Shown: positions 48,800-57,936 of the stretch, in pieces
Position numbering within the stretch: position 1 is the stretch's first letter
How the letters are laid out: every line of letters begins with the position of its first letter
Source: Bacteroidales bacterium
GTDB taxonomy: Bacteria; Bacteroidota; Bacteroidia; Bacteroidales; UBA932
Direction of reading: 5' to 3'
NCBI GenBank assembly: GCA_017934185.1
Contig: JAGBJY010000043.1
Coordinates: 16,130-80,129 of the forward strand
DNA length: 64,000 nt
The notes under the pieces: model-generated
Databases searched by the model: none
Seen by the model: the letters and a program-made list of their open reading frames with translations, nothing else
What the model was told of the DNA's origin: nothing
Position numbers and translations under genes: made by a program

Positions 48800-50940
48800 C
48801 AGAACTTATAAGTGGCGGTGAGGGTGGGGATAATAGGGATGAGACCGTAGGCCATGCCGGAAAAACTGCCATCGGCATTGGTGCGCAGGAAAGCCAGCGA
48901 AGCGTTGAGGTGGTTGTAGGCGTTGTAGATGCTCAGGTTCACCCGGAGGCTGTGTCCGCTGCGGAAGGTGGTGCCGTAATCTATGCCCAGGTCCAGCCGG
49001 TGATAGTGGGGGAGCAGGGTGTTGTAAGGGGCGTCATAGAGGTAAATGCGCTGTCCGTCCTTCTCTATGTAATGGGAAGGAAAGGTAATGCGGTTGCCGC
49101 TGTGGAAATTCCAGTTGGCAAAAAGCTCCCAATGCTTGGCAAAATGCCAGGAGGCCACCAGGTTCAGTTTGTGCCGGTTGTCGTTCCGGTCCGGGTACCA
49201 GTCGGAGTAGATGGCCTCGAAATTCCGGCGGGTCCAGGAGAGGGTGTAGTAGGCGCTCAGGGAAAGCGGCCCGTTGTCATAGGTGGCTTCCACCTCCATG
49301 CCCCAGGACTGCCCCCGGCCCTCCGTAAAGGTCTTTTCCCACTCGGTCACGGGCGGGATGAAGGTGTTGCTGCCGTTGTACACCAGGATATGGTTCATGG
49401 TTTTGTACCAGCCTTCCAGGTTGAACTTGAAGTTCTTGAAAGGGGTGGTGTAAATGCCGCCGGCAATCTGGTCGGAGTTCATGGGCCTGGCGCTGGCGGT
49501 GGAGGGCATCCAGCAATTGGACGGCAGGTCCATGTACAGGGCTGCCACCAGGTGGGCAAACTGGCTCATGCGGGTGTAGGAGAGTTTGGCCGATACGTCC
49601 GGCGTGATGAGCCATTTGAAGGCCAGGCGGGGTTCCGGGGAATGCCAAACCTTGCCGGGAGTGGCGAACAGCGCATAGCGGAATCCGGCATTGAGGGTGA
49701 GGTTGTAACGGAGGAAAATCTCGTCCTCGGCATAGATGGCGGGCTCCAGTGAGCGGTACCCCTGTTCTTCCGAGTCTCCGGACTCCCGCTCCGTGATGCC
49801 GCCGGTGACGGTGGAAGAAGCGAAAGAGCGGCCGGAATGATACCAGTGGTACTGCGCGGAAACGCCGTAGCGGATGCGGTGGTAATTGTTGGGCGTCCAT
49901 TCCCAGTTGGAATACAGGCCCACTTCCCGCACGTAGGACCGGTCGTTGTCGTCCATGGCCGTGATGCTTTCCTTGTCATCGGCCCAATTCCAGAAACCGA
50001 ACTGATAACCTGTGTTGGAAGTGCTCTGGGAATAGTAGATGCTGCTTTTGGCTTTCAGTTTCTTGGAGAATTGGTACTGATGGTTAGCCGCTGCGGTAAG
50101 GCTGCCCCACTGAACGTCCATCTTCATGGTGGAATTGCCTTCGTGAAGGCGTCCCTGCTCATCTTTTTCGCGGTTGGTCTCGTCCAGTCCGGCGCGAAGG
50201 CGGTCGCTTCCGGTGTAGAAAGTAAGGTTCAGTACATTGCCAGGGGCAAAGCGGTGGGTAAGGCGGGCGTTAATGTCGCTCATGGCATAGGCGCCGCTGG
50301 CCGTCTGGTCCTCCCCGTTGCGGCGGTTGGCGTACCAAAGGGCGGGAATGAGCACCAGGTCCATCCAGGAGCGCCTGAGGCCCAGATTGAAGGAGGTTTT
50401 GTTTTTGACGATGGGCCCTTCAAACTGGAGCCTGCCATCGATGAGGCCCAGCGAAACCGTCCCGTGGAAATGCTCCATATCCCCTTCGCGGGTTTCCACA
50501 TCCACTACCGAAGACATTCTGCCGCCGTAGCGGGCCGGGAAACCGCTCTTGTAAAAGTCCAGGTTGTCAATCACGTCCGTATTGAAGCTGGAGAACAGGC
50601 CCCCGAAGTGGCTGATGTTGTACAGCGGCACCCCGTCCAGCAGGAAGAGGTTGTCATTGCCGTCCCCACCGTGCACATACAGGCCGGACATGAGTTCGTT
50701 TCCGGCGGCTACACCGGGCAGCATCTGGAGCTTCTTGATCAGGTCCGGCGTCCCGAACACCGCCACCCCGGAATTCAGCTGCTTGCTGTCTATGTGCATG
50801 AGGCCCGTCTGCGTGGTGTTGCGGGTCTTCTCCCGCATGACGCTGATTCTGGAGGCCTCCAGGGTATCCCTGCGCTCCTGCGCCGCCATCGGCCCAAAGG
50901 ACAATAGCAGTGCCAGCAGCGATATGAGCAGTCTTTTCAT
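48799..50940 (-). CDS. TonB-dependent outer-membrane receptor
   Basis: 713 residues from MKRLLISLLALLLSFGPMAAQ (signal peptide). The plug domain follows almost at once (SKQLNSGVAVFGTPDLIKKLQMLPGVAAGNELMSGLYVHGGDGNDNLFLLDGVPLYN), without the carboxypeptidase-like N-terminal domain common in the phylum. A 22-strand barrel then ends GLIPIIPTLTATYKF with a terminal aromatic residue. A longer frame to 51642 exists but overlaps the ABC permease gene antisense to nothing sensible. It is upstream of DUF4249. Confidence 0.9.
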   Translation of the reverse strand: MKRLLISLLALLLSFGPMAAQERRDTLEASRISVMREKTRNTTQTGLMHIDSKQLNSGVAVFGTPDLIKKLQMLPGVAAGNELMSGLYVHGGDGNDNLFLLDGVPLYNISHFGGLFSSFNTDVIDNLDFYKSGFPARYGGRMSSVVDVETREGDMEHFHGTVSLGLIDGRLQFEGPIVKNKTSFNLGLRRSWMDLVLIPALWYANRRNGEDQTASGAYAMSDINARLTHRFAPGNVLNLTFYTGSDRLRAGLDETNREKDEQGRLHEGNSTMKMDVQWGSLTAAANHQYQFSKKLKAKSSIYYSQSTSNTGYQFGFWNWADDKESITAMDDNDRSYVREVGLYSNWEWTPNNYHRIRYGVSAQYHWYHSGRSFASSTVTGGITERESGDSEEQGYRSLEPAIYAEDEIFLRYNLTLNAGFRYALFATPGKVWHSPEPRLAFKWLITPDVSAKLSYTRMSQFAHLVAALYMDLPSNCWMPSTASARPMNSDQIAGGIYTTPFKNFKFNLEGWYKTMNHILVYNGSNTFIPPVTEWEKTFTEGRGQSWGMEVEATYDNGPLSLSAYYTLSWTRRNFEAIYSDWYPDRNDNRHKLNLVASWHFAKHWELFANWNFHSGNRITFPSHYIEKDGQRIYLYDAPYNTLLPHYHRLDLGIDYGTTFRSGHSLRVNLSIYNAYNHLNASLAFLRTNADGSFSGMAYGLIPIIPTLTATYKF

Positions 50941-50971
50941 TGCGGGAGCAAAGATAGTGAAAAAGAAGCCC

Positions 50972-51016
50972 TTACGCAAAAACGGTACCAAAATAATCGG
51001 TACCGTTTTTATGGAA
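50972..51016. repeat. Palindromic element copy D (hybrid ends)
   Basis: Left arm TTACGC-AAAAACGGTACC (50972-50989), 9-base loop, right arm GGTACCGTTTTT-ATGGAA (50999-51016). The inner 12 bases pair perfectly, but the left end is of copy A type and the right end of copy B type, so the outer six do not pair. It lies between the end of the permease gene and the TonB receptor start. Confidence 0.8.
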
Positions 51017-51035
51017 GTTGCTTGTTCTGAGGCGC

Positions 51036-52196
51036 TTAGTTGACGGGTTTGGGCGGGGCCAAGTGCGTCCAGATACGGTTTTCGGCATAGATGGCCAGGC
51101 TGGCAAGGGCGTAGTAGACAACCGTTTGCAAGGTCATGGCCCGGAGCTCGGGCGCAATGGCGCTCAGGGAGCCGGTATTGCAGAGGGTCATATAGGCCCG
51201 GCAGCCGAAACTGGTGGGGAACACATAGGAGATAACCTTCCAGAATGGGGAGAAGTTGGAGACGGGCCAGGTGAAACCGGTGAGGAACACCGCGATGGGG
51301 GAAACAAAGAGCAGCAGCACCAGCACGGTTTCCCGTTTCCAGATGGCGGATGACCAGGTAAAGCTGAAAAAGATGATATCGGCCACGAAGAAGGCCAGCA
51401 GGAGCAGCATATTCCAGAAGGACGCCTGCACCGGCATGTGGAAGAGCGCCGGCACCAGGATGGCGCCATACACTCCCAGGAGCATGAAGATGACAAAGTA
51501 AGCCGCTCCGCGTCCCAGCACTATGCGTCCCACGCCGTGTCCGCCGATGGAGCGGGCAAAGCTGCGGCCTTCTTCCCTGAGGGTGCCGGCCAGCGTGGTG
51601 GACCCGTAGAACATCACCTGTTGCAGAATCATAAACAGGCACATGTACACGAAGAACATGGTGAAGGAGATGTTGGGGTTGTAAAGACGGGTGTCGTCGT
51701 AACTGATGAATCCCTCCAGCTGCTGAGCGTCCTGAATGACTCGCACCTCGTCCAGCATCACCAGGTTGGTGCCGATGGTAAGGGCCTTGTAGTACAGGAA
51801 GGTGGACATATCGGCATAGGTGCTCACGGTGGCCTGCTGCCCATGCACGATGCGCGTGTCAAAGTCGCTGGGAATGAGCACAATACCATGCACCTTCTGC
51901 GCGGCCATGAGCTCCCGCGCCTCTTCCAGGGAGATGCAGTTGTAGGCCAGGGAGCATTCGCGCGTGGCGTCCAGTTTTTGCAGATAGCACCGGCTGTAGC
52001 TTCCCTGCGAGAGGTCCACCACGGCAACGGGCATCTCGTCCACGGAGCCGATGGAATAAATCCAGTTATATAGCGGCGGATACACCAGTCCGGCGAAGCA
52101 GAAGATAATCATCACGCCACTGTCGTGGAACACTTCCCTGAGTTCGCCGGTAAAGATTTTCCAGGTTTCGGAGAACCAATTTGCAATGTAGCTCAT
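51036..52196 (-). CDS. ABC-2 type transporter permease, second of pair
   Basis: 386 residues with the ABC-2 permease plan (PF12698 type): a membrane segment near residue 30, a long periplasmic domain (VDLSQGSYSRCYLQKLDATREC, KVHGIVLIPSDFDTRI), then about five membrane segments at 175-370 including YMCLFMILQQVMFYGSTTLAG and FLTGFTWPVSNFSPFW. It partners the permease at 52198 (one base apart). No ATPase gene is adjacent. Confidence 0.87.
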   Translation of the reverse strand: MSYIANWFSETWKIFTGELREVFHDSGVMIIFCFAGLVYPPLYNWIYSIGSVDEMPVAVVDLSQGSYSRCYLQKLDATRECSLAYNCISLEEARELMAAQKVHGIVLIPSDFDTRIVHGQQATVSTYADMSTFLYYKALTIGTNLVMLDEVRVIQDAQQLEGFISYDDTRLYNPNISFTMFFVYMCLFMILQQVMFYGSTTLAGTLREEGRSFARSIGGHGVGRIVLGRGAAYFVIFMLLGVYGAILVPALFHMPVQASFWNMLLLLAFFVADIIFFSFTWSSAIWKRETVLVLLLFVSPIAVFLTGFTWPVSNFSPFWKVISYVFPTSFGCRAYMTLCNTGSLSAIAPELRAMTLQTVVYYALASLAIYAENRIWTHLAPPKPVN

Positions 52197-52197
52197 A

Positions 52198-53364
52198 TTA
52201 ATTCCTGGGATAATTCTGATAAATATAGGCGTTGGACAAACGCTTGTTGAGGATAAAAGGCAGCAGCTGGAAGGCTACAAGGGCCAGAAGGTAAGGCCAC
52301 CAGCCTTCAAAACCGGTCCCGAAATACACCTCCCGCGTGTAAATCTGGTAGTAAAAGCGCAGCGGGAAGAGCAGGCTCAGGCCCTGGACCCCGTAGGGAA
52401 GGGCCGATATGGGCAGGGTAAAGCCGGCGAAGGAGAAGCCCAGCACGCTGTAAAGGGCCGATACGCACACGCTGAGGCGCAGGGTGGGCAGCACCGATAC
52501 GATAAACACCGCAACGGCCTCGTAGGCGAGCACCATGGCAAGGGTGGCCAGGATGAGCCAGCCCACCGAACCCGCCATGGGGTAGTGCAGGGGCCCGAAA
52601 AGAAGCAGCTCCAGGCACACGCCGATGAGCGTGAACAGCAGCGTATACGGGGCCAGTTTCCCCACGATGGCCGTCCAGATGTCTCCTCCGGCAAATTCCA
52701 TAAGGTGCCTGGAAGTGCCGTACTTGAGTTCGGACCCCACGGAGTAGGCCACCACCAGCGTTACGCACATGCCCAGGATGCCCATGAGAATCATGTTCAC
52801 CAGATAGTAGGAATAGTTGGTGGGGCCGTTGCCGATATAGTGCGCATCCAGAACCACCGGCTGCAGGCGTCCCATGATTTCACTCTCGGGAATGCCTTTG
52901 GCACGCAGCACCTGGCGCTGCACCGCGCCGTTGGTAAGGTTCACCATATAAAGGATGTCCTTGTAGGCCAGGGCACCGCCGATGACCGGGTACATGAGGT
53001 TCACCTGTACCTGCATCTTGGGGCAGTGGAAGGCCTGGACCTCCTCGTCGAAGTGCTCCGGAACCACCACATACCCGCTGATGCGTCCGGTTTCCAGCTC
53101 CCGCTGTGCGGCCGATACGCTGCCCAGTTCCACCACCGTTCCCATCTGGGTGGCATCCAGCTGCTGGCGGAAGTTGCGGGAGGTGGACGAGTTGTCCAGG
53201 TCTACCACGCCGATGCGCAGCTTCTGGGGCATGCCTTCACGCATGAAAGTGGTGAAGAACAGCGTTGCGGCCAGCATTACGCCCACGGACCCCAGCAAAT
53301 AGATGGGCCGGCTGTGCATAATGCGGATTTCCCGCCGGATAACCTTATAAAGATTCTGTAACAT
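52198..53364 (-). CDS. ABC-2 type transporter permease, first of pair
   Basis: 388 residues: MLQNLYKVIRREIRIMHSRPIYLLG, one membrane segment, a periplasmic domain with VDLDNSSTSRNFRQQLDATQMG and YVVVPEHFDEEV, then five or six membrane segments ending FAGFTLPISALPYGVQGLSLLFPLRFYYQIYTREV. This is the YbhS/YhhJ-like permease family that works with an HlyD adaptor. Its start overlaps the HlyD stop by one base. Confidence 0.87.
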   Translation of the reverse strand: MLQNLYKVIRREIRIMHSRPIYLLGSVGVMLAATLFFTTFMREGMPQKLRIGVVDLDNSSTSRNFRQQLDATQMGTVVELGSVSAAQRELETGRISGYVVVPEHFDEEVQAFHCPKMQVQVNLMYPVIGGALAYKDILYMVNLTNGAVQRQVLRAKGIPESEIMGRLQPVVLDAHYIGNGPTNYSYYLVNMILMGILGMCVTLVVAYSVGSELKYGTSRHLMEFAGGDIWTAIVGKLAPYTLLFTLIGVCLELLLFGPLHYPMAGSVGWLILATLAMVLAYEAVAVFIVSVLPTLRLSVCVSALYSVLGFSFAGFTLPISALPYGVQGLSLLFPLRFYYQIYTREVYFGTGFEGWWPYLLALVAFQLLPFILNKRLSNAYIYQNYPRN

Positions 53365-54353
53365 TATTTTTCTCTTGAAATCAGGATGGCACTCATGCCC
53401 GGGCGAAGACCCTCCACCGGGGCAACGGGACGGCAGCGCACTTCGAAGGTGCGGGTGTCGAATTCGCCGATTTCTTTGGTGGCACGCCAGGTGGCGTAGG
53501 ATTCACGGACGGCAAGATAATAGACCACAGCCTCCACTTCCTTGTTGTCCAGGGCGGGGATGGTGAGGGTTACGTGGTTTCCGGAGGCGAGGCTGTGCAG
53601 GCGGTCTTCGCGGATGTTGAAGGTGAACCACATGTCCCCGAGGTCCTGGATGGTCATGATAGGGGAGCCCTGTCCCACCAGTTCTCCCACCTTGGGATAA
53701 CGGGCGGCGATGATGCCATCGGCCGGGGAGGTGAGATGAATCTCGTCCTGGTAGGCGTTCACCAGCTCCACGGCGGCATTGGCGCGTTCCACAAGGGCCA
53801 CGGCGGCGTCCTTGTCTTCCTGGCGGGCGCCCTTTACGGCCATGTCGTACTGGCTCTTGGCAGCGTTGGCGGTAGCTACAGCGGCCTTGTACTGGGCTTC
53901 CACTTCGTCAAACTTCTGGTCAGAGACCACCTTCTGGTCGTGGAGGGTTTTCATGCGCTCGTAGGATTTGCGCATCACCTCTTCTCCCACAAGGGCTTTC
54001 TGCCAAAGCTCGTAAGCACCGGTAATCTGCTCCTGCTGTGCACCGTTGTAAGCCTTGTTGCGCTGGGCCGTGGCAGCCGCCTTGGCCGCCTTGGCCTCGG
54101 CCATCTTGGAACGGATTTCGGGGGAGTCGATAATGACCAGGGTGTCGCCCTTTTTCACCCTCTGGCCTTCCTCGGCGCGGAATTCTTCAATACGTCCGGG
54201 CACTTTTCCGGAAACGCGGTATTCCGTGGCCTCGGCCTCTCCCTGGATCACTTTGTCTTTAGGACGGGAAACATAATAGCCGATGATGGCAATCACAAGC
54301 ACCAGGCCCACAAGACCGGCCACACCCATAATGAGGTTGTAATTCTTTTTCAT
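53364..54353 (-). CDS. HlyD-family membrane fusion protein
   Basis: 329 residues with one N-terminal membrane anchor (LIMGVAGLVGLVLVIAIIGYYV). The biotinyl-lipoyl domain is split around a long alpha-helical hairpin (residues about 80-205, Ala/Lys/Gln rich); the second half LTSPADGIIAARYPKVGELVGQGSPIMTIQDLGDMWFTFNIRED closes the beta barrel. It bridges the inner-membrane permeases to the TolC-like protein in a tripartite exporter. Confidence 0.92.
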   Translation of the reverse strand: MKKNYNLIMGVAGLVGLVLVIAIIGYYVSRPKDKVIQGEAEATEYRVSGKVPGRIEEFRAEEGQRVKKGDTLVIIDSPEIRSKMAEAKAAKAAATAQRNKAYNGAQQEQITGAYELWQKALVGEEVMRKSYERMKTLHDQKVVSDQKFDEVEAQYKAAVATANAAKSQYDMAVKGARQEDKDAAVALVERANAAVELVNAYQDEIHLTSPADGIIAARYPKVGELVGQGSPIMTIQDLGDMWFTFNIREDRLHSLASGNHVTLTIPALDNKEVEAVVYYLAVRESYATWRATKEIGEFDTRTFEVRCRPVAPVEGLRPGMSAILISREK

Positions 54354-54362
54354 GATAGCTGT

Positions 54363-55949
54363 TTATTTAATTTTTCCTTCTACTTGATTGAGCTTGACAG
54401 CGGCCATCTGCAGCTCGATGCCGGCATCGATGCATTCGCTGTGAGCGCTGAGCCAGGCGGTCTGGGCGCCCAGGACGGTTTGGGTGGGCACCACGCCGGC
54501 CTCAAAACCCACCATAGCCTTCCGCAGGTTTTCCTCGGCGCTGGAGAGGTTGGACTCACTCATCAGGAGCTTTTCGCGGGCCTCGCCCATGAGCTTTCGC
54601 TGCTGGCTTACCTGCAGGTTAATCATTTCTTTGGCATCGTCCAGCTGCGTCTGGTACAGCTGGGCTTCGGCCTTGGCTTTGCGGTAGCGGTACAGCTGCT
54701 CCCCGCCATGGAAGATGGGCACTTTCACCATCACGCCTACGCTCAGGTTGCCGCCCTGCCAGGAGTGCTGCAGCCCGTTGTACAGGTTAGGATTGGTGAG
54801 GGTGTATGCGCCGATGGCAGCCACCGTGGGCATCATGTCGGCCCGTACTACTTTGGCCTTCTTGTCATAAATCCGGGACGCCAGGTCCAGGCTGCGGGTC
54901 TCGGGACGGTCGGCGTAAATGTCTTCCAGGGACTTGTCCACCGGGGCCATCGGCTCGGGAATCATGTCCAGTTGCTCGTCGGACAGGGTGATGTCCGTAT
55001 CCAGGGGCAGGCCGATGCGTTTGCAAAGGAGCATCTTGGAAAGGCTGAGGCCGTTGGTGGCCTTGGTGAGCATCATGTCGGCCTCGTTGGCCTTGACCCG
55101 GATTTGGAGGGCATCCGATTCCGTGGCTACGCCGGCGGCAATGGCATGTTCCACATCCTGCTGCATCTCATGGAGGAGGGACGCGTAGCTCTCGGCCAGT
55201 TCCTTCTTGTTGGAAAGGGAGATAATCTGCCAGTAGGCCTGGTCTACATCCAGGATGACGTCGGCGTAGGCCATGTCGTATTTGGAGTCGGCCAGATCTT
55301 CGGCAAGGGATGCCATCTGATTGGAATAGAGGATTTTACCGCCTACGAAAAGGGGCTGCTGCACCATAATGGCCCCGGCCCAGATGTTGTGAAGGTCCGG
55401 ATGCAGGGTTTTGTCAATGTCGGCGCCAATAGCGTTGATGGGTTCGGCCACATTGGGGACCAACCCGGCCAGGGAGGAGGGATCCACGCCCTGGAGCATG
55501 TTCAGGATAGTCTGCCACATGGGGCTGCCCATGTATTCGGCCGCCAGGGCGGGATTGGTCTGGATGGCGGTCATGAGCTGGGTCATCTTCTGGGTCATGG
55601 CGGCGCTCAGCTGCTCTGAGGCGCCGGTCATGGCACTGTTCAGCTGTCCCTGTACCAGCGTCCCGGCATTCTGCAGCAGGGCCGACTGGCTGTCGCTGAT
55701 AAGGGCCACGTCGCGGTTATTATAGAGGTACGCGCCCGTAGCGCTGATGCTGGGGAAATAATTGGCCAGGGCTATTTTTCGGTCGTAGCCGGCCATTTCT
55801 TTTTGGAGCCGGGCCTCGTGGAGGTCTTTGCTCTGCTCCACCGCCATCTGGTGGCAGTCTTCCAGGGTAAGGGTACGGCCCTGGGGGCTTTGGGCCCAGG
55901 CGCTGCCGCAGAGGGTCAGCGTCAGAAGGAATGCAACACTGCGTTTCAT
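54363..55949 (-). CDS. TolC-family outer-membrane efflux protein
   Basis: 528 residues from MKRSVAFLLTLTLCGSAWAQ (signal peptide); the ATGs further upstream at 55967 and 55958 are less likely. TLEDCHQMAVEQSKDLHEARLQ and later GNLSVGVMVKVPIFHGGEQLYRYRKAKAEAQLYQTQLDDAKEMI are the two helical-repeat halves of OEP proteins. A stretch between (about residues 85-165) is an insertion rich in Ala/Gln/Met. It begins the exporter operon and diverges from the AraC regulator. Confidence 0.9.
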   Translation of the reverse strand: MKRSVAFLLTLTLCGSAWAQSPQGRTLTLEDCHQMAVEQSKDLHEARLQKEMAGYDRKIALANYFPSISATGAYLYNNRDVALISDSQSALLQNAGTLVQGQLNSAMTGASEQLSAAMTQKMTQLMTAIQTNPALAAEYMGSPMWQTILNMLQGVDPSSLAGLVPNVAEPINAIGADIDKTLHPDLHNIWAGAIMVQQPLFVGGKILYSNQMASLAEDLADSKYDMAYADVILDVDQAYWQIISLSNKKELAESYASLLHEMQQDVEHAIAAGVATESDALQIRVKANEADMMLTKATNGLSLSKMLLCKRIGLPLDTDITLSDEQLDMIPEPMAPVDKSLEDIYADRPETRSLDLASRIYDKKAKVVRADMMPTVAAIGAYTLTNPNLYNGLQHSWQGGNLSVGVMVKVPIFHGGEQLYRYRKAKAEAQLYQTQLDDAKEMINLQVSQQRKLMGEAREKLLMSESNLSSAEENLRKAMVGFEAGVVPTQTVLGAQTAWLSAHSECIDAGIELQMAAVKLNQVEGKIK

Positions 55950-56103
55950 ATTTGTCATTTTTGTCATATTGTCAGTTTCTCAATACGGCTGCTAAGACTG
56001 CAAATTCATTGCCAAAATTTCCCTAAAAGTGAGCTAATATGTGCTGAAATTAGTCAAAAGGTAGAAATTTGCGAAATAATGAAAATATTTGGTAAAAAAT
56101 GAC

Positions 56104-56111
56104 TATTTTTG
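56104..56111 (+). promoter_or_regulatory. -7 box of the AraC gene at 56127
   Basis: TATTTTTG matches TAnnTTTG and lies 15 bases before ATG 56127, favouring that start over TTG 56109. The 177-base gap to the divergent tolC gene is AT-rich and should hold both promoters. Confidence 0.5.
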
Positions 56112-56126
56112 AAAAAACAACTGGAT

Positions 56127-57059
56127 ATGGAAGATAAGTCCTTGCAAACCATTGACATCCGGCGCATTCAGGCGCTCTCTCCCTTTGTGGATGAGTATGC
56201 TTTGGGCGCAGATTTCATTCTGGGCTCCGTGAGCGGCTCCCAGGTGGAAAAGCACCAGCCCATCATGGATATGTTGCGCTATCCTGTCCGTTTTGGCGGC
56301 TACATCATCTTCTTCATGCGCAAGGGCCATTGCAAGCTGGACCTGAACCTGAACACGTTTGATGTGCGGGAGAATACCCTGCTCATCGTAGTGCCGGGCA
56401 ATATTGTAAAGCTTTCCTATTATAATGAAGAGCGCATTGCAGACGCGCAGCTCTTCTTTGCGCTCATTTCCAAAGACTTCATGAGCGGCATCCGCCTGGA
56501 TTTCAACAAGGTGTACCAGGACAGTATCCGCATGTGGGACAATCCCTGCATTGTACTGCAGGAGGAAGACCTGTCCCTGGCCGATGATTTCTTCAACCTC
56601 TCCAGAAAGGTCCTGCTGAGCAAGCGGGAGAACAGACGGGAGATTATGGGCTCCCTGCTCACTTCCTTCGCTTATTTTGCCATGGGGGTCTGGACGCAGC
56701 GGATGGACAGGGAGCGCGAGCCCGACAGCCGTTCATCGGCCCGGGTAAACCAGCTTTTCGAGCGTTTCATCGCCCTGGTTACGGAGTACCATACCTCGGA
56801 GCGGGGCATGGCTTTTTATGCCGACAAACTGTGCCTGACGCCCAAATACCTTTCCAAACTGGTGAAGCAGGCCAGCGGCCGCAGCGCACCGGACTGGATT
56901 GACTCCTTTGTGATTCTTGAAGCCAAGAACATGCTCAAGTATTCAGACCGCACCATCAAGGAAATTGTGTATGCCCTGCATTTCCCCAACCAGTCGGTCT
57001 TCTACAAATTCTTCAAAGCCCATACGGGGCTTACGCCTTCGGAGTACCGGAAGGCCTAG
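56127..57059 (+). CDS. AraC-family transcriptional regulator of the adjacent exporter
   Basis: 310 residues from MEDKSLQTIDIRRIQ. The N-terminal part is a cupin-like sensing domain (RFGGYIIFFMRKGHCKLDLNLNTFDVRENTLLIVVPGNIVKLSYYNEE). The C-terminal part is a standard AraC DNA-binding domain (MAFYADKLCLTPKYLSKLVKQASGRSAPDWI, IKEIVYALHFPNQSVFYKFFKAHTGLTPSEYRK). It is divergent from the TolC/HlyD/permease operon and probably controls it. Confidence 0.9.
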   Translation: MEDKSLQTIDIRRIQALSPFVDEYALGADFILGSVSGSQVEKHQPIMDMLRYPVRFGGYIIFFMRKGHCKLDLNLNTFDVRENTLLIVVPGNIVKLSYYNEERIADAQLFFALISKDFMSGIRLDFNKVYQDSIRMWDNPCIVLQEEDLSLADDFFNLSRKVLLSKRENRREIMGSLLTSFAYFAMGVWTQRMDREREPDSRSSARVNQLFERFIALVTEYHTSERGMAFYADKLCLTPKYLSKLVKQASGRSAPDWIDSFVILEAKNMLKYSDRTIKEIVYALHFPNQSVFYKFFKAHTGLTPSEYRKA

Positions 57060-57063
57060 CGCG

Positions 57064-57930
57064 TTAAAGCTGTGAGTCGCTCAGATTGAAGGTGTTCCCC
57101 TGGCGGATGTCGCCGGTGGTCATGCCCTTTTTGAGCCAGCGCATGCGCTGTGCGGCGGTGCCGTGGGTGAAAGATTCCTCTACGGCATAGCCCTGGGCCT
57201 TTTTCTGGAGGTAATCGTCACCGATGACGGAGGCGCAGTTGATGGCTTCCTGCAAGTCGCCGTCTTCCAGCGAGCCGAAGAGGGCGCCCTCATAGTGGGC
57301 CCAGACGCCGGCATAGAAGTCGGCCTGGAGTTCGATGCGTACGCTCACGCGGTTGGCATCGGCCTTGGACATGCGGGCCATCTGGCTGTGGGCCTGGTCC
57401 AGGGTGCCCAGCACATGCTGCACGTGGTGGCCTACTTCATGGGCAATCACATAGGCATAGGCAAAGTCCCCGTCGGCCCCCAGCTGCTGGCGCATGCTGG
57501 AGAAGAAACTCAGGTCTATGTACAGCTTCTCGTCGGCCGAGCAGTAGAAGGGGCCCATGGCTGCCTGGCCGGTGCCGCAGGCGGTGGAGGTGGTGCCGGT
57601 ATAGAGCACCAGGGTAGGGGCCTTGTAACTGCCGATGCCGTTGTCGGCGAAGTACTTGGACCAGACGTCCTCCGTGAAGGCCAGGATCTGGCGGGAGAAT
57701 TTGGCAAGGGCCTCGTTCTCCGGTGTGGGTTCGTAGTTGCTTACTGCGACCTGCTGCAGTCCGCCGCTCTGGACTACGGTTTGAAGGACATCTCCCAAAC
57801 CGCCTCCTCTGAGGAGAACAACTAATGCAATAAGGGCAATGCCGCCAAGGCCCAGTCCGGCTTTTCCGCCGCCGCTAAGGCCGCGGCGGTCTTCTACGTT
57901 GCTGCTTTCGCGTCTTCCGTCAAGTTTCAT
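57064..57930 (-). CDS. Neutral zinc metallopeptidase (YpfJ-like)
   Basis: 288 residues. MKLDGRRESSNVEDRRGLSGGGKAGLGLGGIALIALVVLL shows the typical R-x-S-x-N-VEDRRG head and one membrane segment. ACGTGQAAMGPFYCSADEKLYIDLSFF and the zinc site AYVIAHEVGHHVQHVLG identify the putative neutral zinc metallopeptidase family (PF04228). It is the last gene of the tight six-gene block, 6 bases after the STAS gene. Substrate unknown. Confidence 0.92.
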   Translation of the reverse strand: MKLDGRRESSNVEDRRGLSGGGKAGLGLGGIALIALVVLLRGGGLGDVLQTVVQSGGLQQVAVSNYEPTPENEALAKFSRQILAFTEDVWSKYFADNGIGSYKAPTLVLYTGTTSTACGTGQAAMGPFYCSADEKLYIDLSFFSSMRQQLGADGDFAYAYVIAHEVGHHVQHVLGTLDQAHSQMARMSKADANRVSVRIELQADFYAGVWAHYEGALFGSLEDGDLQEAINCASVIGDDYLQKKAQGYAVEESFTHGTAAQRMRWLKKGMTTGDIRQGNTFNLSDSQL

Positions 57931-57936
57931 AGTGCT

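Noticed and set aside
50941-51642. Extension of the TonB receptor frame by 234 codons
   Set aside because: It crosses palindrome D and the permease gene; the signal peptide at 50940 gives a natural start.
53574-55619. 681-codon open frame on the plus strand
   Set aside because: Antisense to the HlyD and TolC genes, crossing both; no promoter, no motifs.
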